A stretch of 64,000 nt of DNA from Anaerolineaceae bacterium (lineage in GTDB: Bacteria; Chloroflexota; Anaerolineae; Anaerolineales; Anaerolineaceae), in assembly GCA_029265815.1 (NCBI GenBank), contig JAJUGU010000002.1, forward strand, positions 124,001 to 188,000, written 5' to 3'. The notes beneath the pieces were generated by a model. That model had not been told where the DNA came from. It searched no databases and saw only the letters and a program-made list of their open reading frames with translations. The position numbers and the translations under genes were made by a program. This document shows, in pieces, positions 9,542 through 16,598 of this stretch (the stretch's first letter is position 1; each line of letters begins with the position of its first letter).

Positions 9542-9547
9542 TATAAT
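9542..9547 (+). promoter_or_regulatory. -10 box of the foldase lipoprotein gene, 7 nt from its ATG
   Basis: Consensus TATAAT with 7 nt to ATG 9555 and no Shine-Dalgarno between. The -35 region is weak. The transcript probably starts at the ATG. Confidence 0.6.
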
Positions 9548-9554
9548 CTACCCG

Positions 9555-10439
9555 ATGAAAAAACTTAACTTTGTTTTCATAATCCTATTTCTGATGTTTT
9601 TAGGAAGCGGGTGTTCGAAAGCCACCCCCACCGAGATTCCCACGCAGGTTCCCGTGCAGAACACGATTGAACCCACAGCAACAATCGCGCCTCTGGCACT
9701 TCAGGTGAATGGTGAGGGAATCCTTCAATCTGAATATGACGCACAGATCGCGCGGTTGCAGATGGCATTGAGTGAAACAGGCAACGAAATGACGCCTGAG
9801 CAGCAAAAAGAACGAATTCTCAATAACCTGATCGACGAGCTGCTTTTATCACAGGCAGCGACAGCTGCAGGGTTTTCAATCAGTGATGCAGAATTGTCAC
9901 AGCGGATCAATGCGCTGATTAGTGATATTGGGGGGCAGGATAAATTTAATGAGTGGCTGTCTACCTATAACTATACTGAAGATTCCTTCCGCAATGAGTT
10001 AAGACGATCCATTTTGGCTGCCTGGCAGCGTGATCAGATCATCGAAAGCGTTCCTCAAACAGCAGATCAGGTGCACGCCTATCAGTTGCTCTATCAAGAT
10101 ATCGATAACGCTGTGGCAGCGTTGAATCAGATCAAGGCAGGAACAGAATTCTCAACACTGGCAAAAGCACAGGATCCTACACTTGGAGGTGATCTGGGCT
10201 GGTTCCCGCAGGGAACCCTCACGCAGCCAGAGGTTGAAGCCGCAGCTTTTACGCTTGACCCTGGAGAAATTTCGGATGTGATTCAAAGTAGTATCGGTTA
10301 TCATATTATCAAAGTCGCTGAACGCGATGCAGAACATCCCCTGTCAACCGAAGCCAGACGCAAACTTCAGGAATTAAAACTTGCTGAATGGCTGAAGACA
10401 AGCCGGGATGCGAGCACAATTGAGATTTTTGTTCAGTAA
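9555..10439 (+). CDS. SurA/PrsA-like parvulin peptidyl-prolyl isomerase lipoprotein
   Basis: 294 residues from ATG 9555. This start gives a proper signal peptide with lipobox GSGC (Cys20); an in-frame GTG at 9525 would overlap the groEL terminator. After a Pro/Thr linker comes a SurA_N-like helical chaperone domain (about 48-165, with QKERILNNLIDELLLSQAA) and a parvulin rotamase domain (about 170-265) with FSTLAKAQDPTLGGDLGWFP, LDPGEISDVIQSSIGYHIIK. It should help fold exported proteins at the outer face of the membrane. It lies downstream of groESL but has its own promoter. Confidence 0.9.
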   Translation: MKKLNFVFIILFLMFLGSGCSKATPTEIPTQVPVQNTIEPTATIAPLALQVNGEGILQSEYDAQIARLQMALSETGNEMTPEQQKERILNNLIDELLLSQAATAAGFSISDAELSQRINALISDIGGQDKFNEWLSTYNYTEDSFRNELRRSILAAWQRDQIIESVPQTADQVHAYQLLYQDIDNAVAALNQIKAGTEFSTLAKAQDPTLGGDLGWFPQGTLTQPEVEAAAFTLDPGEISDVIQSSIGYHIIKVAERDAEHPLSTEARRKLQELKLAEWLKTSRDASTIEIFVQ

Positions 10440-10477
10440 AATTGCTGCTTCACCATTGTTAGCAGGGAGGAACGGGC

Positions 10478-11227
10478 ATGCATTTTGCGGACCACGAAGA
10501 ACTGGCAAAGAGACAAAAACGGCGCGAACGTCAGCGCCGCGCAGACATTATCTGGAATGTTCTCACCGGCATTGTACTTCTGTGCACGGCTTTATTGGTG
10601 GGAGTGATGCTGATCATCTTCTCAAATCCACAGATTCCCTTAAACCCGTTCCCACCGCCAACGATGCCGGTGCTGGTGCAGCTTCCGACCAGCACTCCAA
10701 CGCAGGTGAAACTCCCTGCAACCTGGACGCCAACACCCAAACCAACCGAAATTGAAATCATTGTCGTCACTGAAACTCCGCAGCCGTCACCTACCCAGCA
10801 AATCGCGACATCTACTTCGTATCCAACCGTCAATAACGGCAATTACCCGTTCGCGGTGGAAGGCATTCCAGTAGCGATGGCCAATACAGTATTCCATACC
10901 AATGATGCCACCTGTGACTGGCAGGGAGTGGGTGGAAGGGTGGTCGATCTGCAGGGTAAACCTCTGGTGGGTATGTTGATCAAACTCACCGGCACTTACA
11001 ACGGCCGCACGATCGAAATGACGACTTTGAGCGGCGGGGCATCAGCCTGGTATGGTGAATCAGGATACGAGTTTGTGCTGGGAACCAAACCAATTGATTC
11101 CAGATCGACGTTGGCAGTACAGATGCTGGATCAAGCTCTGATGCCGATCTCGGCCAGGGTCGTAATCGATACTTACTCCACTTGTGATAAAAACCTGACC
11201 GTCGTGAATTTTAAACAGGTACGATAA
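10478..11227 (+). CDS. membrane-anchored surface protein with Pro/Thr linker and a small beta domain; unrecognised
   Basis: 249 residues. A charged cytoplasmic N-terminus (ELAKRQKRRERQRR) and one membrane helix (about 26-48) lead into a long Pro/Thr-rich stalk (about 60-125, TPTPKPTE). The C-terminal domain (about 130-245) has CDWQGVGGRVVDLQGKPLVG and later LTVVNFKQ, resembling the carboxypeptidase-regulatory-like beta fold, plus two cysteines (CDW and TCDK) that could pair. GGGAGG precedes the ATG; the gap to the foldase gene is 38 nt, so they may be cotranscribed. No enzymatic motif is seen. Confidence 0.8.
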   Translation: MHFADHEELAKRQKRRERQRRADIIWNVLTGIVLLCTALLVGVMLIIFSNPQIPLNPFPPPTMPVLVQLPTSTPTQVKLPATWTPTPKPTEIEIIVVTETPQPSPTQQIATSTSYPTVNNGNYPFAVEGIPVAMANTVFHTNDATCDWQGVGGRVVDLQGKPLVGMLIKLTGTYNGRTIEMTTLSGGASAWYGESGYEFVLGTKPIDSRSTLAVQMLDQALMPISARVVIDTYSTCDKNLTVVNFKQVR

Positions 11228-11248
11228 ATCTTTATTTGGTATCGATGA

Positions 11249-11277
11249 AATCCTCTCCCACTTCGGAGAGGATTTTT
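11249..11277. terminator. terminator between convergent genes
   Basis: 10-bp stem (11249-11258 / 11265-11274) with a 6-nt loop, flanked by AAA on the left and TTT on the right. It can serve both the plus-strand surface protein gene and the minus-strand methylase-like gene. Confidence 0.8.
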
Positions 11278-11321
11278 GATATGTCTTGGTATGGAAGAGA
11301 CCGAGCCATTGGGTATGAGAT

Positions 11322-13571
11322 TTATCCGAACATAGAAAGCTGGGTGGTCTCTTCAAGGCTGATGGGGTCCGATTCTATTAATACTTTCCACAATTCAAGG
11401 CTCAGGTCGGTGCGGGCAGCGATGCTGCGCAGAGTGCGGTATTTTAGAAAATGGCAATGATTGGTGATCTGTTCAGCCAGGTATGGATCGCGTTCAATCT
11501 TAAATTTCAAGAGCCTCGAACGGCTTCCAGGCAGGATGAAAACGATTTCACATCCATCAGGCAGGTTTGTTAAGAGGTCTCGATCAATCGCTGCAGTTCT
11601 TCCAACAACAAGCTGATAAAGGGGAAATTCTGGCCGGGCATGAAGCGTCCAGGTGACCGGATGATCACCTTCAATACGCACACCCAGTTTCTGCGCAATG
11701 ACTTTAATATTGGCAAACATCTCTTGCATGTTTTTCTCGCGTGCCGATGGCAAGTCCTTTTCTTTGATCATCCAAACCTGATGGCTCTGGTCGAATGAGG
11801 CATATGATTCGAGACAGTGCTGCAAAAGCGTATCTGACGGGGTCAGATACCCGGGGAAGCGCTGGTGAATATTCTGGAGCAATTCGCGGTAGAGGATTTC
11901 TCTTTTATTGATCAATAAATCTAGAATTTCAAGTTCCACGCGATCCGCGAGCGGGGTCTGAGTATTCTCAGGTTGAGCCAGCCACCAGAGACCGCTTTCA
12001 GGGTCTTTGGCAGTAGCGTCCATGCGCCTGAGAAAAAGACGATCTGCAAGCAGCGTTTGAATCACTGATTGGATTTCTGACGCTCTTTCAGTGGTCAATT
12101 GCTGGATCGAAGGTGGAAAGGCGTTTTCATCAGCCAGAGCACATATGGCGGCTGTGTACAGCTCGATATACTCTGTTGGTTCGCCGATCTCATTGAGCAT
12201 TTCTCGTAAGGCCTCACGAATAATTTTCTGCAGGTTCACAGGTTTATATTCACGATTCATCGAGCCGGTTTTCCATTCCATTTGCACCGGCTCAACGGCG
12301 TTGATTGTGGCAAAACCTGTGAGGTTCAATCGGCTCACAGACGCTGCACCAACGACCGCGTTGATCAAGCCCGGCGCTGGTTCAGGGATTACTCCGAACA
12401 TGCGTACTCCAGGCCCGCTTATGGCAGCTGCTGGTGAAAGGGCTGCGTGCAGAGCGCTGGTATGCCAGTTCCAGTCAAAGCGCTTGCGCTCCATCACTGC
12501 TGCAAACCTGCCAGCCTGCTCGCGGCCCCACAGCCACGACGCCCACAAGCCGCATAACGTCCAAAAAGCCTGGTTTGGCCGCGGGAAGATGGTGACGATG
12601 TGCCCTATCTTTGCCGTACCCGGTTCGCGTGCAAGGTCGCGCATTCTTCCACGATGGATGCAAATGCCAGCACCTTCCGGCATCTCAGGCCAGGTAGTCA
12701 CATCAACCCTTTGATTTAAAGCTGACCAGGAAGCAATAGCCGCTTCCAACTCCAACCATAGATTTTTCTCGATGTAATGCGGCGGCGTGCTTAACTGGCG
12801 TGGGCGTTCTCGTTCTTGAGGCCATGACCAGATCGTGTTTGCGGCATCCATAACGCTCAACAGCAGTGCTTGGAGCAGTTCTCGTTTGCGTTTGGTGAGG
12901 GACATACCTTCCAGTTTATTCAGGAGGGTGAAGATGACATAAAGCGGACGGGACGAATACACATCAAGAGCTTCTTCTATGGCTGAGCGGTCGTCGCTGC
13001 CGCTGTCGAGCACCCGTTCAAGCGCGCGTGAGCGGTGAAGCCGGTCGGCACGGTGTAATTGCTGTACTTTCATTACATCTTCGTCGGTGATGGGATGCTC
13101 GCCGGAATCACCGCAGATCGGGCAGGTGTAAATGCGGGCGTGAGGGAAAGGCTCTCCTCTCAACCAGAGATAGGCAGATGTTTGGATCGATTCTCCGCAG
13201 CTGGCACACGTAGTTTGATACAGGTCTTTAATGGCTGTTTCTAAGCGCTCTTCCCCCTTTTTCTGAGAGGCAAGTTCGACCAACGCTGCGGTCAGTTCAT
13301 CCCGAGTGGGTGCGCTGGCCAGCATACGCAATTCGAAGTCAACCACAGGATTATTGCATGCGGTCAACAGCCGGTACCCCGAGGTGGCTGCTTCCAGCGC
13401 CATGAGGGGGGATGCGCCGAAGGGATCCAGAATCAGGTCTGTACGCGAGGCGTTGCGATGCAGCCAGCAATGCACGATCCCTGGTGGATCAGCCGGCAAA
13501 AATCGTGCAAGGGGAATCACGGGAGAAGTCCCGTCTGGATTGATGTAGATGATCGATCTGACTGGACTCAT
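11322..13571 (-). CDS. DNA-methylase-like protein with zinc ribbon and degenerate catalytic motif
   Basis: 749 residues. Near residue 46 LILDPFGASPLMALEAA followed by ACNNPVVDFE resembles the SAM-binding motif of amino-DNA methyltransferases (DPFxGSGT type). A CxxC...CxxC zinc ribbon follows (CASCGES, then CPICGDSGEHP, about 119-160). This order matches COG1743/DUF1156 'adenine-specific methylase with Zn-ribbon' proteins. In those proteins a DPPY motif comes before an aromatic WL segment; here the matching stretch reads IFPRPNQAFWTL...WASWLWG, with no PPY/F/W. It may therefore lack methylation activity. The C-terminal 350 residues are unrecognised. No restriction enzyme gene is adjacent. A -10 box lies 8 nt before the ATG and no Shine-Dalgarno is seen. 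Confidence 0.7.
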   Translation of the reverse strand: MSPVRSIIYINPDGTSPVIPLARFLPADPPGIVHCWLHRNASRTDLILDPFGASPLMALEAATSGYRLLTACNNPVVDFELRMLASAPTRDELTAALVELASQKKGEERLETAIKDLYQTTCASCGESIQTSAYLWLRGEPFPHARIYTCPICGDSGEHPITDEDVMKVQQLHRADRLHRSRALERVLDSGSDDRSAIEEALDVYSSRPLYVIFTLLNKLEGMSLTKRKRELLQALLLSVMDAANTIWSWPQERERPRQLSTPPHYIEKNLWLELEAAIASWSALNQRVDVTTWPEMPEGAGICIHRGRMRDLAREPGTAKIGHIVTIFPRPNQAFWTLCGLWASWLWGREQAGRFAAVMERKRFDWNWHTSALHAALSPAAAISGPGVRMFGVIPEPAPGLINAVVGAASVSRLNLTGFATINAVEPVQMEWKTGSMNREYKPVNLQKIIREALREMLNEIGEPTEYIELYTAAICALADENAFPPSIQQLTTERASEIQSVIQTLLADRLFLRRMDATAKDPESGLWWLAQPENTQTPLADRVELEILDLLINKREILYRELLQNIHQRFPGYLTPSDTLLQHCLESYASFDQSHQVWMIKEKDLPSAREKNMQEMFANIKVIAQKLGVRIEGDHPVTWTLHARPEFPLYQLVVGRTAAIDRDLLTNLPDGCEIVFILPGSRSRLLKFKIERDPYLAEQITNHCHFLKYRTLRSIAARTDLSLELWKVLIESDPISLEETTQLSMFG

Positions 13572-13579
13572 TACTTAAT

Positions 13580-13607
13580 ATCATATCCGAAAACGGGCAG
13601 AATTCAA
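13580..13607 (-). promoter_or_regulatory. promoter of the methylase-like gene
   Basis: Minus strand: TTGAAT (13602-13607), 16-nt spacer, TATGAT (13580-13585), 8 nt to the ATG. Candidate leaderless start. Confidence 0.55.
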
Positions 13608-13625
13608 ACATTGAACGCTAAAACG

Positions 13626-13656
13626 ACGGGCAGTGTCTGATGTAGACACCGCCCGT
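13626..13656 (-). terminator. terminator of trpB2
   Basis: 13-bp stem with one mismatch (13626-13638 / 13644-13656), 5-nt loop, followed on the minus strand by CGTTTTAG. It lies about 30 nt after the trpB2 stop. Confidence 0.82.
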
Positions 13657-13686
13657 TTGAACTTGTGTTGCAGGAACTAAAAAAGA

Positions 13687-15069
13687 TTAACGGAGGAATG
13701 CGTTTTCTTTAATCGCCGGGATGTGCTGGCGGACGTGTTCAATGGCTTCGGTCGGGAGTGCGTAGTCTTCAAGCTCGCCGGAAAGGTAGCGGTTATAGGC
13801 GGTGAGGTCAAAATGCCCGTGACCTGAGAGGTTGAAAAGGATCACTTTCTTCTCGCCAGTCTGCTTTGCTAAAAGAGCCTCGTCGATGGCGCTGCGGATG
13901 GCGTGCGCTGATTCAGGGGCGGGAAGGATTCCCTCAGCCCGGGTGAATTGAATCGCCGCCTCAAATACGGATGTCTGATTCACAGCAGTAGCCTCGATTA
14001 GCCCCGCGTCGTAAAGAGCAGAGAGGGTGGGGGCCATGCCGTGGTAGCGCAGGCCGCCGGCGTGGATGGACGGGGGAATGAAATCGTGCCCCAGGGTGTG
14101 CATCTTGACCACCGGCGCCATGCAGGCGGAGTCGCCGTAATCGAAAGCATACAACCCCTTTGTTAATGAAGGAGTCGCTGTCGGTTCAACAGCCAGCAGG
14201 CGCGTGCGCTGGCCGTTCTTCAGATTCTCGCGCAGGAAGGGGAAGGCGATCCCGGCAAAGTTCGATCCACCGCCGACGCAGCCGATGACCACATCGGGGT
14301 ATTCACCGGCCATGTCCATCTGCTTCAATGCTTCCTCGCCGATGACCGACTGGTGCAACAGCACGTGGTGCAGCACAGAGCCCAGTCCGTATTTCTTCAT
14401 GCCGCCGGAACCCGCTGCCACTTCCACCGCTTCTGAGATGGCAATTCCCAGAGATCCGGGATGGTCAGGGTTTTCAGAAAGGAGCGTGCTGCCGCAGGTC
14501 GTGCGAGAGCTGGGGCTGGCGTAAACCTGCGCGCCGTAGGTTTCCATCAGGAAACGCTGGTAAGGTTTCTGGTCATAAGAGACGCGCACCATGTAGACCT
14601 CGAGGTCGAGATCATAGAACTTGCAAGACATGGCCAGCGCCGTACCCCACTGCCCGGCGCCGGTCTCGGTGGTCATGGCCTTGGTGCCGGCGATTTTGTT
14701 GTAGAAAGCCTGGGGGATGGCCGTGTTGGATTTATGGCTGCCGGATGGTGAAACGCCTTCGTATTTGAAATAGATATGCGCCGGGGTGCCCAGGGCCTTC
14801 TCGAGGCGGCGGGCGCGGATCAGCGGCGTGGGCCTCCACAGTTTGTAGGCCTCGCGCACTTCGTCAGGGATCTGGATGTAGCGGTCAGTGGCGACTTCCT
14901 GCTCGATCAGCCCCATGGGGAAGAGCGCAGAGAGATAATCCGGCGTGACTGGTTCCATCGTCGTGGGGTTGAGCACCGGTGCTGGGGCAACCGGGGAATC
15001 GGCGTTGATGTTGTACCAGAAGCGTGGGATGTCACTTTCATTGAGCAAATACCTGGTGGTTTCTTCCAT
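13687..15069 (-). CDS. trpB: tryptophan synthase beta chain, TrpB2 type
   Basis: 460-residue PLP enzyme that joins indole and serine into tryptophan. The PLP lysine lies in SPSGSHKSNTA (about 109-119), followed by TETGAGQWGTALA; the phosphate-binding loop is CVGGGSNFAGIAFPF and the C-terminal serine motif is NLSGHGHFD. The extended N-terminus and the RPTPLIRARRLEKAL segment place it in the TrpB2 group and not TrpB1. TrpB2 enzymes often work without a TrpA partner; no trpA is adjacent here. The gene stands alone behind a tryptophan T-box leader, which independently supports the function. AAGGAG precedes the ATG. Confidence 0.95.
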   Translation of the reverse strand: MEETTRYLLNESDIPRFWYNINADSPVAPAPVLNPTTMEPVTPDYLSALFPMGLIEQEVATDRYIQIPDEVREAYKLWRPTPLIRARRLEKALGTPAHIYFKYEGVSPSGSHKSNTAIPQAFYNKIAGTKAMTTETGAGQWGTALAMSCKFYDLDLEVYMVRVSYDQKPYQRFLMETYGAQVYASPSSRTTCGSTLLSENPDHPGSLGIAISEAVEVAAGSGGMKKYGLGSVLHHVLLHQSVIGEEALKQMDMAGEYPDVVIGCVGGGSNFAGIAFPFLRENLKNGQRTRLLAVEPTATPSLTKGLYAFDYGDSACMAPVVKMHTLGHDFIPPSIHAGGLRYHGMAPTLSALYDAGLIEATAVNQTSVFEAAIQFTRAEGILPAPESAHAIRSAIDEALLAKQTGEKKVILFNLSGHGHFDLTAYNRYLSGELEDYALPTEAIEHVRQHIPAIKENAFLR

Positions 15070-15114
15070 TTTGGTCTCCTTTTGTTTGATTTGTCTGCTT
15101 CTGGACGGGTCGTT

Positions 15115-15443
15115 AAAAACGAAGCCCGTCCCACTTGGGGACGGACTCTTGGGTCCGCGGTGCCACCCCGGTTAAGCGGCTCCCGATGAACAAAAAATCT
15201 CCGGAGATTGCTCCCGGAGATCGGAATTGCCAGCTTCACTCGTTCTGGGTACGGCAGAGAATCTGCTTATACCCTCGCCTGGTAACGGCGGCTCCCGGCG
15301 TCGGTTACTGGCTTGCGCGTTCACCCTGCGGCTCGGAGGTCCATTCAAAGTCACTGTGCGTGCGGGTTTTCACCGATTCCCGCTCTCTGTGCCGCCTGGA
15401 TGACGTCTACTCGTCCTCGTCATGGCCTTTTGTGATTCAATTT
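15115..15443 (-). promoter_or_regulatory. T-box leader, tryptophan-specific, controlling trpB2
   Basis: On the minus strand the antiterminator T-box core GGGGTGGCACCGCGG lies at 15155-15169. It is followed by a terminator (arms 15137-15145 / 15124-15132, GU-containing 9-bp stem) and a T-run at 15115-15119. Near the 5' end the specifier loop reads TTTGAATGGACC, giving a UGG codon (15341-15343) in the usual GAA-NNN-A setting, which is the codon for tryptophan. Known mechanism: uncharged tRNA-Trp pairs with both the specifier and the T-box bulge and lets transcription continue. This links trpB2 expression to tryptophan shortage. Confidence 0.94.
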
Positions 15444-15449
15444 CGCTTG

Positions 15450-15477
15450 ATTATAGGCCGAATAGGGAAAAAGTCAA
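15450..15477 (-). promoter_or_regulatory. promoter of the T-box/trpB2 unit
   Basis: Minus strand: TTGACT (15472-15477), 16-nt spacer, consensus TATAAT (15450-15455), directly ahead of the T-box leader. Confidence 0.85.
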
Positions 15478-15484
15478 GAGAGTA

Positions 15485-15915
15485 GAAAAGCCTATTAATC
15501 CCAATATACAGCAAATAATTAGACGCGGCGTGCAGGGCAGGGTCTTTGGCGAAGGTGTAGATAAGATTCACGCAGTACTCCCAGGCTTCACCCTGAAGGA
15601 GGTTTAGTTTATCCTCGTGATCGGTTGCAATTCCCTCCACGACCAGAACCTGCAGCGTGGTAAAACCCTCCGATTCCATTAACTGAATATTACGCTTTGG
15701 AAGCGATAAATTGGCGATGGGGAGACCTTGAGGGCGATGGCATACTTAACGGGTCCGACACCGATGTCAATGATGTTTCAATTCGCGGGAAGAAGATCAC
15801 TCCTCCAGTGCTTTCTCGGTTACAGTAAATTCAGTGCGCTGTTAATCGAGCCGCTGCCATTCCTGTTCAACATGAAGATGGTAATGCTTTTCCACCCCCG
15901 TTCTTTTCCATTGCC
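15485..15915 (-). pseudogene. remnant of a class I SAM-dependent methyltransferase gene
   Basis: Three pieces of one protein type follow each other in order but in different frames. The N-terminal piece reads HYHLHVEQEWQRLD, then an in-frame TAA, then QRTEFTVTEKALEE (about 15892-15800). A second piece, IIDIGVGPVKYAIAL (about 15770-15725), is the SAM-binding segment. The C-terminal piece starts at MESEGFTTLQVLVVEGIA (15679) and ends DPALHAASNYLLYIGINR (about 15488), the usual end of this small-molecule methyltransferase family. The central core is deleted, and a stop and at least one frameshift break the frame. The reading frame runs past the natural end into the trpB2 promoter. The original substrate is unknown. 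Confidence 0.8.
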
Positions 15916-15920
15916 GATCC

Positions 15921-16589
15921 TTAATTGACTCTATAATGCGTGACCCCCTGCACCTGGTCGAGCGCGGTGCGAATATCAGTCATAGGATCATTCTCAAGGG
16001 TTTTGATCACCATCGTAACCGTTTGATCCTCTTTTTGCGGGGAGGATTCGACACTGAGCGACAGTACCTTTTTGTGCAAGCGTTTGAACACGGCATACAG
16101 GTCATCCACCAGGTTGGGGTTGGCGTGAGCGGTGACCGCAACGCTGATGGTCTGGTAAGCGCGGATGAGGCGTTTTTCAAGAAAATTGAGAATGACCAGC
16201 ACGATAAGCAAGGCAGCGGTGGTGCCAATGGCGGAGAAGTAGTGCCCAGCGCCTACTGCCAGCCCTACGATAGCAATTGTCCACAGAGAAGTGGCGGTGG
16301 TTAGCCCTTTGACGTTGGTTCCATAGCGCAAGATGGCACCCGCGCCGAGGAAGCCAATGCCCGATACCACCTGGGCAGCAATGCGCCCCGGGTCGCCATT
16401 GGGTGCGCTGGGCGAGAATTGAATGGCGATGTTGATCGAAATGGTCATGGCCAGACACGAACCAATAGCCAGAATGGCGTGCGTGCGCAACCCGGCGGGC
16501 TGGTTTTGCCGTTCACGCTCATAACCAATGATCATACCCAGCAGGGAGGCCAATCCAAGGCGCAGCAGAATTTCACCTTCAGAGATCAT
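15921..16589 (-). CDS. MgtC/SapB family membrane protein
   Basis: 222 residues. The first 140 form about five membrane segments with the family hallmarks GYERERQNQPAGLRTHAILAIGS (residues about 22-44, given here in outline) and GIGFLGAGAILRYG, then KGLTTATSLW. A cytoplasmic, ACT-like C-terminal domain (about 145-222) ends MTDIRTALDQVQGVTHYRVN. MgtC proteins help bacteria cope with low magnesium or acid, by a mechanism that is still debated. GGAG precedes the ATG. It is the last gene behind ribF and the ThyX-like gene, 9 nt from the latter, so probably cotranscribed. Confidence 0.9.
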   Translation of the reverse strand: MISEGEILLRLGLASLLGMIIGYERERQNQPAGLRTHAILAIGSCLAMTISINIAIQFSPSAPNGDPGRIAAQVVSGIGFLGAGAILRYGTNVKGLTTATSLWTIAIVGLAVGAGHYFSAIGTTAALLIVLVILNFLEKRLIRAYQTISVAVTAHANPNLVDDLYAVFKRLHKKVLSLSVESSPQKEDQTVTMVIKTLENDPMTDIRTALDQVQGVTHYRVN

Positions 16590-16598
16590 TGTTCTCCA

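Noticed and set aside
15422-15679. Complete small gene in the 80-residue minus-strand frame
   Set aside because: The frame contains only the C-terminal end of a methyltransferase and runs on into the trpB2 promoter; it is part of a decayed gene.
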